This document shows positions 35,251 through 44,421 of a stretch of DNA of 64,000 nt, one piece after another. The DNA is taken from the NCBI RefSeq assembly GCF_003075525.1, contig NZ_QDDR01000010.1, positions 144,814 to 208,813 on the forward strand, given 5' to 3'. Below the pieces are notes generated by a model, which was not told the DNA's origin, ran no database searches, and saw nothing but the letters and a program-made list of their open reading frames with translations. Within the stretch, counting starts at the first letter, position 1. Every line of letters begins with the position of its first letter. A program made the position numbers and the translations under genes. The DNA comes from Pararhodobacter aggregans. GTDB taxonomy: Bacteria; Pseudomonadota; Alphaproteobacteria; Rhodobacterales; Rhodobacteraceae.

Positions 35251-36039
35251 ATGACGCCCCTTCTTGTTGACAGCCACACCCATCTCGACTTCCCCGATTT
35301 CGACGGCGAGCATGACGCGATCCTGGAGCGCGCCCGCGCCGCCGGGGTCACGCGCATGGTCAGTATCTGCACGCGGCTGGACCGTGAGCCGATCGTGCGG
35401 GCGCTGGCGGAAAAATACCCGGAAGTCTATTACGCCGCCGGCATCCACCCGATGCGGGCGGGCGAAGAGCCGCTGGTCGCGCTGGAGGATCTGACGGCTC
35501 TGGCCGCGCATGCCAAATTCGTCGGCATCGGCGAGACCGGGCTCGATTACCATTACACCCCCGAAAGCGCCCCGATCCAGCAGGAGAGCCTGCGCGTGCA
35601 TATCGAGGCCGCGCGCCAGACCGGCCTGCCGCTCATCATCCACGCCCGCGACGCAGACGAGGATATGGCCCGCATCCTGACCGAGGAACACCGCGCCGGC
35701 GCCTATACTTGCGTCATGCATTGCTTCTCGTCGGGGCCGGAACTGGCGGCGGCGGCGCTGGATCTGGGGTTTTACCTCTCCGCCTCGGGCATCGCCGCCT
35801 TCCCGAAATCGACCGCCCTGCGCGAGATCTTCGCCAGCGCGCCGGTGGACCGGATCCTGGTCGAGACGGACGCGCCCTATCTGGCCCCGCCCCCCTATCG
35901 CGGCAAGCGCAACGAGCCCGCCTATACCGCCCATACCGCCCGCAAGATGGCCGAGGTCTGGGGCCTTTCCTTCGAGGATTTCGCCCGCCAGACGACCGAG
36001 AATTTCGACCGTCTCTTCACCAAGGCACGCCCGGCATGA
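35251..36039 (+). CDS. tatD: TatD-family metal-dependent hydrolase
   Basis: A 262-residue TIM-barrel deoxyribonuclease-like protein. Metal residues appear in DSHTHLDF (about 6-13), GETGLDYHY (about 92-100), HARDADED, HCFSSG, and ETDAPYL (about 206-212). The family has 3'-exonuclease activity in DNA repair. It overlaps the next MBL gene by ATGA. Confidence 0.96.
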   Translation: MTPLLVDSHTHLDFPDFDGEHDAILERARAAGVTRMVSICTRLDREPIVRALAEKYPEVYYAAGIHPMRAGEEPLVALEDLTALAAHAKFVGIGETGLDYHYTPESAPIQQESLRVHIEAARQTGLPLIIHARDADEDMARILTEEHRAGAYTCVMHCFSSGPELAAAALDLGFYLSASGIAAFPKSTALREIFASAPVDRILVETDAPYLAPPPYRGKRNEPAYTAHTARKMAEVWGLSFEDFARQTTENFDRLFTKARPA

Positions 36040-36836
36040 GCGACATCCTCCGCGCCACGATCCTCGGTTGCGGCTCGTCGGGCGGGGTGCCGCGGCTGGG
36101 CGGCGATTGGGGCGCCTGCGATCCCACCAACCCGCGCAACCGCCGCAGCCGCTGCTCGCTGCTGCTCGAACGCATCGGCCGGAACGGCACCACGCGGGTG
36201 CTGGTCGACACCTCGCCCGACATGCGCCAGCAACTGCTGGACGCGGGCGTCGGCACGCTGGATGCGGTGGTATTCACCCATGCCCATGCCGATCATGTGC
36301 ACGGGATCGACGACCTCAGGATGATCGTCTTCAACACCCGCCGCCGCCTGCCGGTCTGGGCCGATCCCTCGACCCAGGACGCGCTGCTCAGCCGCTTCGG
36401 CTATGCTTTCGTCCAGCCAGAGGGCTCGCCCTATCCGCCGATTTGCGACCTGCACACGATCCGCGGCGACGTGACCATCGAGGGCGCGGGCGGCCCCCTG
36501 ACGCTCACGCCCTTCGAGGTGGACCACGGCAGCATCGACGCCCTGGGCTTCCGCATCGGCGGGCTGGCCTATCTGCCCGATGTGGTGCGCATCCCCGATC
36601 CGGTCTGGCCGGTGCTCGACGGCCTCGACTGCTGGATCCTCGACGCGCTGCGCTACAAGCCGCATCCGACCCATGCCCATGTGGCGCTGGCGCTGGAATG
36701 GATCGCGCGCGCCGCACCGCGCCGGGCGGTCCTGACCAACATGCATGTCGACATCGACCACAGCGTGATCGAGGCCGAAACCCCGGACCACATCTCTGCC
36801 GCCTATGACGGCATGACCATCGAGCTGGCGCTGTAG
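36036..36836 (+). CDS. MBL-fold phosphodiesterase-like protein (PhnP/RNase Z related)
   Basis: A 266-residue metallo-beta-lactamase-fold protein with a complete metal site: THAHADHVHG (about 81-90), the Asp/His later in EVDHGS and the C-terminal NMHVDIDH. It starts with the GCGSSGGVPRLGG and CDPTNPRNRRSRCS motifs typical of the PhnP-like branch, which cleaves cyclic phosphodiesters. The tatD-MBL pair is conserved in many alphaproteobacteria. The exact substrate is unknown. Confidence 0.88.
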   Translation: MSDILRATILGCGSSGGVPRLGGDWGACDPTNPRNRRSRCSLLLERIGRNGTTRVLVDTSPDMRQQLLDAGVGTLDAVVFTHAHADHVHGIDDLRMIVFNTRRRLPVWADPSTQDALLSRFGYAFVQPEGSPYPPICDLHTIRGDVTIEGAGGPLTLTPFEVDHGSIDALGFRIGGLAYLPDVVRIPDPVWPVLDGLDCWILDALRYKPHPTHAHVALALEWIARAAPRRAVLTNMHVDIDHSVIEAETPDHISAAYDGMTIELAL

Positions 36837-36854
36837 GCCCGCAGAAAGGCGGCC

Positions 36855-37784
36855 ATGCAGGCGCTTGTCCAGGTCATTCTTCCCGTCTTCCTTGTGGTGG
36901 GCGCGGGCTATCTGGCCGCCTGGCGCGGCTGGATGACGCCCGGCGGCGTCGACGGGCTGATGAAATTCGCGCAAGGGATCGCCATCCCGATGCTGCTGTT
37001 CCTGGCGATGATGCGGCTCGATCTGGCGCATGTCTTCGACTGGCGGCTGCTGGTCAGCTTCTACGGCGGCGCCATCTCGGGCTTCGTCGCGGGTCTGCTG
37101 GGCGCACGGTTCCTGTTCGGGCGCGAGTGGGAGGATGCGGTGGCGGTGGGCTTCATCTGCCTCTTCTCGAACTCGATGCTGCTGGGCGTGCCGATCACCG
37201 AACGCGCCTATGGCGCCGCGGCGCTGGCCCCCAATTACATCATCGTCGCCTTCCACGCGCCGCTTTGCTACCTGATCGGCATCACGGCGATGGAGGGGGT
37301 GAAGGCCCGGGGCGCCGGTCTGGGGCGGACGGCGATGAAGGCGCTGAACGGGCTCTGGCACAATCCGCTGGTTATCGGCATCGCGCTGGGGGCGGCGGTG
37401 AACCTGAGCGGGCTGACCCTGCCCGTCGTCGTCGTCGATGCGGTCGAGCTGATCTCGCGCGCGGGGCTGCCCGCGGCGCTGTTCGGGCTGGGCGGCGTGC
37501 TCTTCCGCTACCGGCCCGAGGGCGATCTGCGCCTCATCGCCTATGTCGTGGTGATCTCGCTGGCGCTGCATCCGACCATCACCTGGGGGCTGGGCCGGTT
37601 CCTCGCGCTGGACCACGGGCCGTTCCGCTCGGCGGTGCTGACCGCGGGGATGGCGCCCGGGGTCAACGCCTATCTCTTCGCCGACATGTACGGACGCGCC
37701 AAACGCATCGCCGCCTCCAGCGTGCTGATCGCGACCGCGCTGTGCATCCTGACCGCCTGGGGCTGGATGACGCTGCTGGGGTAG
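36855..37784 (+). CDS. AEC-family (auxin efflux carrier-like) transporter
   Basis: A 309-residue membrane protein with about ten helices, starting VQVILPVFLVVGAGYLAAWRG, the usual AEC N-terminus. It has the central NSMLLGVP motif (about 112-119) typical of the family. Members export small organic acids such as malate or malonate. It may be the last gene of the holB-tatD-MBL chain (18-bp gap). Confidence 0.88.
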   Translation: MQALVQVILPVFLVVGAGYLAAWRGWMTPGGVDGLMKFAQGIAIPMLLFLAMMRLDLAHVFDWRLLVSFYGGAISGFVAGLLGARFLFGREWEDAVAVGFICLFSNSMLLGVPITERAYGAAALAPNYIIVAFHAPLCYLIGITAMEGVKARGAGLGRTAMKALNGLWHNPLVIGIALGAAVNLSGLTLPVVVVDAVELISRAGLPAALFGLGGVLFRYRPEGDLRLIAYVVVISLALHPTITWGLGRFLALDHGPFRSAVLTAGMAPGVNAYLFADMYGRAKRIAASSVLIATALCILTAWGWMTLLG

Positions 37785-37891
37785 CGCCGCCGCGCGCAGC
37801 CCGTCCACCGGGTGGGCGCAGGGACGATTGACCTGCGCGCTTAATGGCGTCAACTCCGGATGACTTTGTTCTTGCAGACCAGCGGTGCAAG

Positions 37892-37921
37892 GGCGCCCGC
37901 CCGAGGGGGCGGACGGGCGCC
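37892..37921. terminator. Hairpin between convergent AEC and nadE genes
   Basis: GGCGCCCG (37892-37899) and CGGGCGCC (37914-37921) form a perfect stem with further GC pairing inside. It lies in the 182-bp convergent spacer, so it can serve as a terminator on either strand. No U-tract. Confidence 0.5.
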
Positions 37922-37966
37922 GGCCCGGCGCGCTGCGCGCTTGATTCCGGGCCAGGAAGCGCTGGC

Positions 37967-39625
37967 TCAGCTCGGGTCGCGCCAGCGGTTCACCATCGGA
38001 TAGCGCCGGTCCAGCCAGAAGGCCCGCGTGGTCAACCTTGTGCCCGGCGCCGACTGGAAGCGTTTCCATTCGCTGATGTAAAGGAGGTGCTCGACCTTCT
38101 TCACCGTCTCGCGCGCGAAGCCCTCGGCCACCAGCTCCTCGACCGACAACTCGCGCTCGACCAGCCCGTCGAGGATCGCGTCCAGCACCGGATAGGGCGG
38201 CAGGCTGTCCTCGTCCTTCTGATCCTCGCGCAGCTCGGCCGAGGGCGGCTTGTCAATGACCCGCGGCGGGATCACCTCGCCCGCAGGCGCCAGCATCCAC
38301 GGCCGGTGGTTCAGGTTGCGCCAGCGGCAGGTCTCGAAGACGCGGGTCTTGTAGAGGTCCTTGATCGGGTTGTAGCCGCCGTTCATGTCGCCATAGATCG
38401 TGGCATAGCCCACCGCGACCTCGGATTTGTTGCCGGTGGTCAAGAGCATGGCACCGGTCTTGTTCGAGATCGCCATCAACAAGAGGCCGCGCAGACGCGA
38501 CTGGATATTCTCCTCCGTCACATCGGGGGCGAGACCGGCAAAGAGCGGCCCCAAGGCCTCGGTCACCGCGGCCCGGGGCCCGCTGATCGGCACGGTATCG
38601 AGCTTTGTGCCCAACGCCCGCGCCACCGCCTCGGCATCCTCCAGCGAATGGGCCGAGGTGTATTCCGAGGGCAGCATCAGGCAATGCACATTCTCGGGCC
38701 CCAGCGCATCGGCGGCGATCGCCGCCACCAGCGCCGAATCGATCCCGCCCGAGAGACCCAGCAGCACCCGCCTGAAGCCCGATTTGTGCAGGTAATCGCG
38801 GGTGCCCACCACCATGGCGTGATAATCCCGCTCCCAGTCGTCGGGCAGCGGGGCCTTCTCGCCCGACAGCGCCCGCCAGCCCTCGGCCGTCTCCTCGAAA
38901 TCGACATGCACCAGCGCCTCGGTGAAGCCGGGCATGAGATGGGTCAGATGCCCGCCCGGGTTCAGCACGAAGGAGGTCCCGTCAAAGACCTGATCGTCCT
39001 GCCCGCCCACCATGTTCAGATAGACCATCGGCAGACCGGTCTCGATGACCCGGCTGACCATCAGCCCCATGCGGGTGTCGAAACGGCCCCGCGAATAGGG
39101 CGAGCCATTGGGGACCAGCAGGATCTCGGCGCCGGATTCCGCCTGCGCCTCGGCCACATCCTCGTGCCAGGCATCCTCGCAGATCGGCGTGCCGATCCGC
39201 AGCGGGCCGACCCGGTAGGGGCCGGAAATGTCGGCAGGGGTGAAAAGCCGCTTCTCGTCGAAGACCAGATCATTCGGCAGATGATGCTTCTTCACCACCG
39301 CCGCGATGCGCCCGCCCGCCAGAATGTAATAGACGTTGTAAAGCCGCCCGCCCTCGATCAGCGGGCCCCCGATGCCCATCGCCGGGCCCTCGGCGCAGGC
39401 TGCCGCCAGCGCCTCGACCTCGGCCATGGCGGCGCGGGCGAAGGCCGGTTTCATCACCAGATCCTGGGTCTGGTAGCCGGTCACGAACATCTCGGGGAAG
39501 GCGATCATGTCCGCCCCCGCGGCTTTGGCCTCGGCCCAGGCATCGCGGGCCTGCGCGGCATTGGCGGCAAGCGCCCCCACGACGGGGTTCAGCTGGGCCA
39601 GGGTCAGGCGGAAGGTCTGGGTCAT
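37967..39625 (-). CDS. nadE: Glutamine-dependent NAD+ synthetase
   Basis: A 552-residue two-domain enzyme. An N-terminal nitrilase-type glutaminase (1-260) has catalytic Glu in AFPEMFVTGY (about 44-53), Lys in KKHHLPN and Cys in PICEDAWHED. A C-terminal synthetase has the pyrophosphatase loop LGLSGGIDSALVAA (about 287-300) and GNKSEVAVGY. It amidates nicotinic-acid adenine dinucleotide to NAD. Length matches the family. It stands alone on the minus strand. Confidence 0.97.
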   Translation of the reverse strand: MTQTFRLTLAQLNPVVGALAANAAQARDAWAEAKAAGADMIAFPEMFVTGYQTQDLVMKPAFARAAMAEVEALAAACAEGPAMGIGGPLIEGGRLYNVYYILAGGRIAAVVKKHHLPNDLVFDEKRLFTPADISGPYRVGPLRIGTPICEDAWHEDVAEAQAESGAEILLVPNGSPYSRGRFDTRMGLMVSRVIETGLPMVYLNMVGGQDDQVFDGTSFVLNPGGHLTHLMPGFTEALVHVDFEETAEGWRALSGEKAPLPDDWERDYHAMVVGTRDYLHKSGFRRVLLGLSGGIDSALVAAIAADALGPENVHCLMLPSEYTSAHSLEDAEAVARALGTKLDTVPISGPRAAVTEALGPLFAGLAPDVTEENIQSRLRGLLLMAISNKTGAMLLTTGNKSEVAVGYATIYGDMNGGYNPIKDLYKTRVFETCRWRNLNHRPWMLAPAGEVIPPRVIDKPPSAELREDQKDEDSLPPYPVLDAILDGLVERELSVEELVAEGFARETVKKVEHLLYISEWKRFQSAPGTRLTTRAFWLDRRYPMVNRWRDPS

Positions 39626-39680
39626 CGCGGGTCAATCCTCTGCACCCGAGCTACATAGCAGGCTCACCGCCAAGGAAAAG

Positions 39681-39722
39681 CACCCCCTGCCCGTTCATTC
39701 TGCCACAAATACGCAGGGGTGG
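39681..39722 (-). repeat. TTCATTCTGCC...AAATACGC 3'-end element, copy 2
   Basis: The core at 39694-39714 (TTCATTCTGCCACAAATACG plus C) lies inside an inverted repeat CACCCCCTGC / GCAGGGGTG (39681-39721). It is in the 182-bp gap 86 bases beyond the cupin stop (minus strand). Same core as at 25359 and 60056. Confidence 0.6.
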
Positions 39723-39807
39723 GCGCAGGGAGGGGGTGGGCGCCGGGAGGGGCTCGCCCCTCCCGGCCGGGGGGCGCGGGGGGCTGGCCCCCCGCCTCCT
39801 CGCGCCG

Positions 39808-40152
39808 TCACAGCCGGATCACGTAATCCTTGAGCATCGTCTCGAAGACCTCCCAGACGCCCGAGAGCCCCGGCCGGATCACCACGCTGTCCCCCGCCTT
39901 CAGCTCCATCACCGTCCCGTCGTCGCAGGTCAGCACCGCCCGCCCCTCGTGCACGCGGATGTATTCCCATTCCTCGTAATGGAACCGCCAGGCCCCGGGC
40001 GTCGATTGCCAGAGCCCGGCGTAAAGCCCGTCCCGTTCCTCGAAATCCCAGCTGGTATGCACGGGGTCGCCCCTCACCAGCGTCTCGGGATCGGGGCGGC
40101 TTTCGACGGCGGCGACCCCGTCCTTGGCCATGCGGAAGATCAGCGCGCTCAT
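39808..40152 (-). CDS. Single-domain cupin (DUF861-like)
   Basis: A 114-residue RmlC-like cupin with the segments [19 protein letters not shown] (about 58-76) and [19 protein letters not shown] (about 87-105). The W-E-V-F-E tail fits the Cupin_3/DUF861 group, in which the metal-His set is reduced. The function is unknown. The ATG has GGAG six bases upstream; it is divergent from the crotonase gene by 121 bp. Confidence 0.8.
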   Translation of the reverse strand: MSALIFRMAKDGVAAVESRPDPETLVRGDPVHTSWDFEERDGLYAGLWQSTPGAWRFHYEEWEYIRVHEGRAVLTCDDGTVMELKAGDSVVIRPGLSGVWEVFETMLKDYVIRL

Positions 40153-40273
40153 GGGACACTCCGGTTGTTCGGCCCGCAGCATGCCCGGCCCCCGCCCCAC
40201 CGGCAAGACGCAGCGTCTCGTCTGGACTTCGCCTCAGCCCCGGCCCACCTTGCCCGCCAAACCGGAGGACATC

Positions 40274-41074
40274 ATGAAATCTCTCGACGCGCTCGACCTC
40301 ACCTTCACCACGCTCTCGGTCGACGGGGACGGCATCGCCACGCTCAGCCTCAACCGCCCCGACAAGCGCAACGCGCTGAACGAGGCCACCGTGGACGAGC
40401 TGATCGACATCTTCACCGTCATCCCCCGCGCCGGGGTCCGCGCCGTGGTGCTGCGCGCCGAGGGCACGCATTTCTGCGCCGGGCTCGATCTGGTGGAACA
40501 CCATCAGGAAGACCGCCGGCCCGAGGATTTCATGCATGTCTGCCTGCGCTGGCACGAGGCCTTCAACAAGATGGAATACGGCGGCGTGCCGGTCATCGCC
40601 GCGCTGAAGGGCGCGGTGGTCGGCGGCGGGCTGGAACTGGCCTCCTCCGCCCATGTCCGGGTGGCCGATGCCACGACCTATTTCGCCCTGCCCGAAGGCC
40701 AGCGCGGCCTCTTCACCGGCGGCGGGGCGACGATCCGGGTGGCCGATCTGGTCGGCAAGGCGCGGATGATCGACATGATGCTGACCGGCCGGGTCTATCA
40801 GGGCGACGAGGCGATTTCCGTGGGCCTCGCGCAATATCTGGTCGAGGACAGCGAGGCCAAGGCCTATGCCCTGGCCCGCGCCGCCGCCTCGAACCCGCCC
40901 CTGTCGAATTTCGCCATCTGCTCGGCCATCAGCCATATGCAGAACATGTCGGCCCTCGACGCCGCCTATGCCGAATCGGTGGTGGCGGGGATCGTCAACA
41001 CCCAACCCGCCAGCCGCGCCCGCCTCGCCGCCTTCGCCGACAAGACCGCCGCCCGGGTCCGTCCGAACGCATGA
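40274..41074 (+). CDS. Enoyl-CoA hydratase/isomerase (crotonase) family protein
   Basis: A 266-residue crotonase. It has the oxyanion-hole segments [13 protein letters not shown] (about 69-81) and [21 protein letters not shown] (about 115-135). A Glu occurs in GGLELA and another in [10 protein letters not shown], the usual catalytic Glu pair. It acts on an acyl-CoA double bond; the substrate is unknown. An AGGA-type ribosome site precedes the ATG, and a dispersed hairpin repeat lies just after. Confidence 0.88.
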   Translation: MKSLDALDLTFTTLSVDGDGIATLSLNRPDKRNALNEATVDELIDIFTVIPRAGVRAVVLRAEGTHFCAGLDLVEHHQEDRRPEDFMHVCLRWHEAFNKMEYGGVPVIAALKGAVVGGGLELASSAHVRVADATTYFALPEGQRGLFTGGGATIRVADLVGKARMIDMMLTGRVYQGDEAISVGLAQYLVEDSEAKAYALARAAASNPPLSNFAICSAISHMQNMSALDAAYAESVVAGIVNTQPASRARLAAFADKTAARVRPNA

Positions 41075-41392
41075 TCGCCCCTCGTCTCCCGCAGCAGGGG
41101 CGCGGGCAGCGAGGTGGCAAGGATGCGGGGGGCCAGCCCCCCGCGCCCCCCGCCAAAGGGGACCCTCGGGCCCCCTTTGGAAACCCCCGAGGATATTTAG
41201 AGAACAAAGATGAAAGTTAAGAGGGCGTTAAGCCGCCTTCTTTGCGCTCCAAATATCCTCGGGGGGTGAATTGGCCCTTGGGCCAAGAGGGGGGCAGAAA
41301 GCCCCCCTCCCTGCGGCGCGGCGGCACGCCGCGCCGCTGGTCGCCCGAGGCGCCCGCGGCAGCGGGCAACGAGGGCGAAACCCCTCCTCCGC
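41075..41392. other. 318-bp convergent spacer filled by repeat elements
   Basis: No gene supported. It contains the long-hairpin repeat (41183-41268), a GC hairpin (41289-41307), an inverted GCGGCGCGGCG/CGCCGCGCCGC-like pair near 41.31-41.34 kb, and the block GCCCGAGGCGCCCGCGGCAG near 41.34 kb that is shared with 7.3 and 43.9 kb. Confidence 0.6.
41183..41268. repeat. Dispersed long-hairpin repeat, copy 2
   Basis: Left arm CCCCGAGGATATTTAGAGAA and CAAAGATG, right arm CTTCTTTGCGCTCCAAATAT and CCTCGGGG. The loop contains TTAA-GAGGGCG-TTAA (41217-41231). It lies between the convergent crotonase and amidase genes. Downstream (41289-41307) is the hairpin GGGGGGC-AGAAA-GCCCCCC and further sequence repeated near 43.9 kb and 7.3 kb. 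Confidence 0.8.
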
Positions 41393-42820
41393 TCAGTCCC
41401 GCTCCATCCGTGTCCAAAGCCGGGGCGCCATCGGGCCGACCGCGGCCTCGATCGCCACCATCGCCTCGACCACCAGATCCTCGCGCCAGCGGCGCCCGAC
41501 GATCTGCACCCCGATCGGCTGCGTCCCCGCCTCCAGCGCCGCCAGCCCGGCCGGCACATTCCCCGCCGGCAGACCGAGGAAGTTCATCGAGGTCGACCAG
41601 ATCGCCGATCCCATCACCTCGGCCACGCCTTCGGGCCCCTCCGCATCGCGGCCGGCGGCGAAGAAGGGTTGCGGCAGGAACGGCGTCAGGACCAGCGGAT
41701 AGTCCTCGAGCAGCAGCGACCATTGCCGGGCAAAGCCGGTGCGCGCGGCGATGGCGCGCAGGTAGTCGTCCGGCTCATAGGGCGGGAAGGCCGCGAAATA
41801 TTCGGCGAAGATGCCCTTGATCGTCTCGGACCCCAGCCGCTGGATATCCGCGCCCATCATCGCCTGCGTCTCGGTCATCAGCGCGCGCAGCGCCGTCCCG
41901 GCCAGCGCCCGCAGGTCGGGCGGGGTGATCTCCTCGACCGCATAGCCCGCTTCCTCGAGCGCGGCGCGGGCCTGGTCGAGTGCCGCCGAGACCTCGGGAT
42001 GCAGCGGGAAATCCAGCGTCTCGCGGGTGAAACCAACCTTGACCGGCCCCTCGATCGCCGCCCCTTTCCAGGGCAGAGGCACGTGAAACGGGTCGCGCGG
42101 ATCGGGGCGGATCATCACCGGCATGGCCAGCGCCAGGTCGCGCGCGGAGCGCGTGATCAACCCCTGCACCGACATCGCCTGCGCCAGCATCCCGCGCTCG
42201 GCCTTTTGCGAGGGGTTCCAGGCCGGCACCCGCCCCAGCCCCGGCTTCACCGTCACCGCCCCGTTGGCCGAGGCCGGATAGCGCAGGGATCCGGCGATGT
42301 CGTTGCCCTGCGCCAGCGCCCCCATCCCCGCCATCACTGCGGACCCGGCCCCACCTGACGAGCCCCCGGCCGAGACATGCCGCCCCCAGGGGTTCCAGGT
42401 CCGGCCAAAGAGCGGGTTGTCGGTATCGACGCGGAACGAGAATTCCGGGGCGTTGGTGCGCCCGATCACCACCGCGCCGGCCTCGAGCAGATTGCGCACC
42501 AAGGGCGCATCCTCGGGCGCGAGGTAGTCCTTCAGCCCGGGCAGACCGTTCGAGGTGGCATGCCCCTTCTGGTCGATGTTGATCTTGATCGTCACCGGCA
42601 CGCCATGGAGCGGGCCCCTGGGCCCCTCGGCAGCGTCGAGCGCCCGGGCCCGGGTCAGGGCGGCGGCGGACAGATCCTCGACCACGGCATTCAGCGCGGG
42701 ATTGGTCGCCTGCATCCGCCCGACGGCAGCGGCGACCGCGTCTTCGGCCGAAACCTCGCCCGCCCGGGTCAGGGCCGAGAGTTCGGTGGCGGTCAATTGC
42801 CAGAGGGGGGTGTCGGCCAT
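41393..42820 (-). CDS. Amidase-signature family amidohydrolase
   Basis: A 475-residue amidase. The amidase signature is clear: catalytic Lys in PVTIKINID (about 73-81) and the Ser-cisSer pair in VSAGGSSGGAGSAVM (about 149-163). It resembles GatA-type and aryl-acylamide amidases. The gatB and gatC genes are not nearby, so it is probably a catabolic amidase, not the tRNA amidotransferase. It is alone on the minus strand, convergent with the crotonase. Confidence 0.9.
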   Translation of the reverse strand: MADTPLWQLTATELSALTRAGEVSAEDAVAAAVGRMQATNPALNAVVEDLSAAALTRARALDAAEGPRGPLHGVPVTIKINIDQKGHATSNGLPGLKDYLAPEDAPLVRNLLEAGAVVIGRTNAPEFSFRVDTDNPLFGRTWNPWGRHVSAGGSSGGAGSAVMAGMGALAQGNDIAGSLRYPASANGAVTVKPGLGRVPAWNPSQKAERGMLAQAMSVQGLITRSARDLALAMPVMIRPDPRDPFHVPLPWKGAAIEGPVKVGFTRETLDFPLHPEVSAALDQARAALEEAGYAVEEITPPDLRALAGTALRALMTETQAMMGADIQRLGSETIKGIFAEYFAAFPPYEPDDYLRAIAARTGFARQWSLLLEDYPLVLTPFLPQPFFAAGRDAEGPEGVAEVMGSAIWSTSMNFLGLPAGNVPAGLAALEAGTQPIGVQIVGRRWREDLVVEAMVAIEAAVGPMAPRLWTRMERD

Positions 42821-42965
42821 CGTCGCTCCAGGGTTGTGACGGCGCGAGACTAGGCCGGAGGCGGCGCCCGGCGCAATGGCCTAGGCCCGAGGCGGGCCAC
42901 CGGGGGCTTGCCGCGGCGGGTCGGGCTTTCTATACCCGCCCAAAGCCGCGCGCGAGAGGCCGCCC

Positions 42966-43907
42966 ATGACCTTCACCCACCGCCATCTCCTCGGGATCGA
43001 GCCGCTGCACCCGGCCGAGATCACCGCGATCCTCGACCTCGCCGACGATTACGTGGCGCTGAACCGCTCGGGCGACAAGCATTCGGACGCGTTGAAGGGG
43101 CTGACCCAGATCAACATGTTCTTCGAGAATTCGACCCGGACCCAGGCCTCGTTCGAATTGGCCGGCAAGCGACTCGGCGCCGATGTGATGAACATGGCGA
43201 TGCAGAGTTCGAGCGTGAAGAAGGGCGAGACGCTGGTCGACACGGCGCTGACCCTGAACGCCATGCACCCCGACCTGCTGGTGGTGCGCCACCCCTCGTC
43301 GGGCGCGGTGGACCTGCTGGCACAGAAGGTCAATTGCGCGGTGCTGAACGCGGGCGACGGCAAGCACGAGCACCCGACGCAAGCGCTGCTCGACGCGCTG
43401 ACCATCCGGCGCAAGAAGGGCCGACTGCACCGGCTGAGCGTGGCGATCTGCGGCGATATCGCCCATAGCCGGGTGGCGCGGTCGAACCTGATCCTGCTGG
43501 GCAAGATGGAGAACCGGGTGCGGCTGATCGGCCCGCCGACGCTGATGCCCGCGGGCGTGGCGGAGTTCGGCTGCGAGGTCTTCGACGACATGCGCGAGGG
43601 GCTGGAAGGCGCCGATGTGGTGATGATGCTGCGGCTGCAGAAAGAGCGGATGGACGGCGGCTTCATCCCCTCCGAGCGCGAATATTACCACCGCTACGGG
43701 CTCGATGCCGAGAAGCTGGCCTATGCCAAGCCCGATGCGATCGTCATGCACCCGGGGCCGATGAACCGCGGGGTGGAGATCGACGGCACCATCGCCGACG
43801 ACATCAACCGCTCGGTGATCCAGGAGCAGGTGGAGATGGGCGTGGCGGTGCGGATGGCGGCGATGGACCTGCTGGCGCGGAACCTGAAAACGGCCCGCGC
43901 GGCCTGA
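42966..43907 (+). CDS. pyrB: Aspartate carbamoyltransferase catalytic subunit
   Basis: A 313-residue enzyme forming carbamoyl-aspartate in pyrimidine synthesis. Motifs are [15 protein letters not shown] (about 52-66), [11 protein letters not shown] (about 131-141) and the RLQKERM segment (about 220). The length fits class B/A catalytic chains that pair with a dihydroorotase homolog. In many relatives, pyrC/pyrC' and plsY follow pyrB directly, but here they sit at 18.5-20.4 kb, so the cluster is split. Confidence 0.97.
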   Translation: MTFTHRHLLGIEPLHPAEITAILDLADDYVALNRSGDKHSDALKGLTQINMFFENSTRTQASFELAGKRLGADVMNMAMQSSSVKKGETLVDTALTLNAMHPDLLVVRHPSSGAVDLLAQKVNCAVLNAGDGKHEHPTQALLDALTIRRKKGRLHRLSVAICGDIAHSRVARSNLILLGKMENRVRLIGPPTLMPAGVAEFGCEVFDDMREGLEGADVVMMLRLQKERMDGGFIPSEREYYHRYGLDAEKLAYAKPDAIVMHPGPMNRGVEIDGTIADDINRSVIQEQVEMGVAVRMAAMDLLARNLKTARAA

Positions 43908-44421
43908 GAGGGGTTTCGCCCTCGTTGCCCGCTGTCGCGGGCGCCTCGGGCGACCAGCGGCGCGGCGTCGCCGCGCCGAAGAAGGGGGGCTTTCTGCCCC
44001 CCTCTGCCCTGCGGGCATTCACCCCCCGAGGATATTTGGAGAACAAAGTTGGCAGGTTAGCAACCTCTTAGCCTCCATCTTTGTTCTCCAAATATCCTCG
44101 GGGGTCCGGGGGCAGACGGCCCCCGGGGCCGCCACAGGCACCGACCTCTCCGTGGCGGGAGGCGCGCGGGGTGGGCGGGTGGGAGCGTGCCTCCCGCCGC
44201 TTTGCCTGCCCGCAGCCGCGAGCGAATTCCGGGGTTGTCGTGCCCACCGGGGCGCGGCATCCTGCGGGCATTGATGACGCGCCAATTGATCCAAGGATTG
44301 CACCGATGCGGACAACGCCCCGCGGGGACGGGTTCCCGATCCCCGGCCATTTGCCTCTGCGGCAGGACGCCCCGTGCCGGGCCCCGGACCAGAGGGCGCC
44401 CCGTCGCAGGGGGTTCCGGGC
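43908..44421. repeat. 514-bp gene-free spacer with dispersed long-hairpin repeat, copy 3
   Basis: It begins with a block (43912-43965) that is the reverse complement of sequence at 41.34-41.40 and 7.30-7.34 kb, then a GGGGGGC/GCCCCCC hairpin (43983-44001). The long hairpin follows: left arm CGAGGATATTTGGAGAACAA (44028 on), right arm CATCTTTGTTCTCCAAATAT (44076 on), closing CCTCGGGGG. The loop has TTAG-CAACCTC-TTAG (44057-44071). The remaining 44135-44421 shows no supported gene; the downstream gene starts at 44422. Confidence 0.75.
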
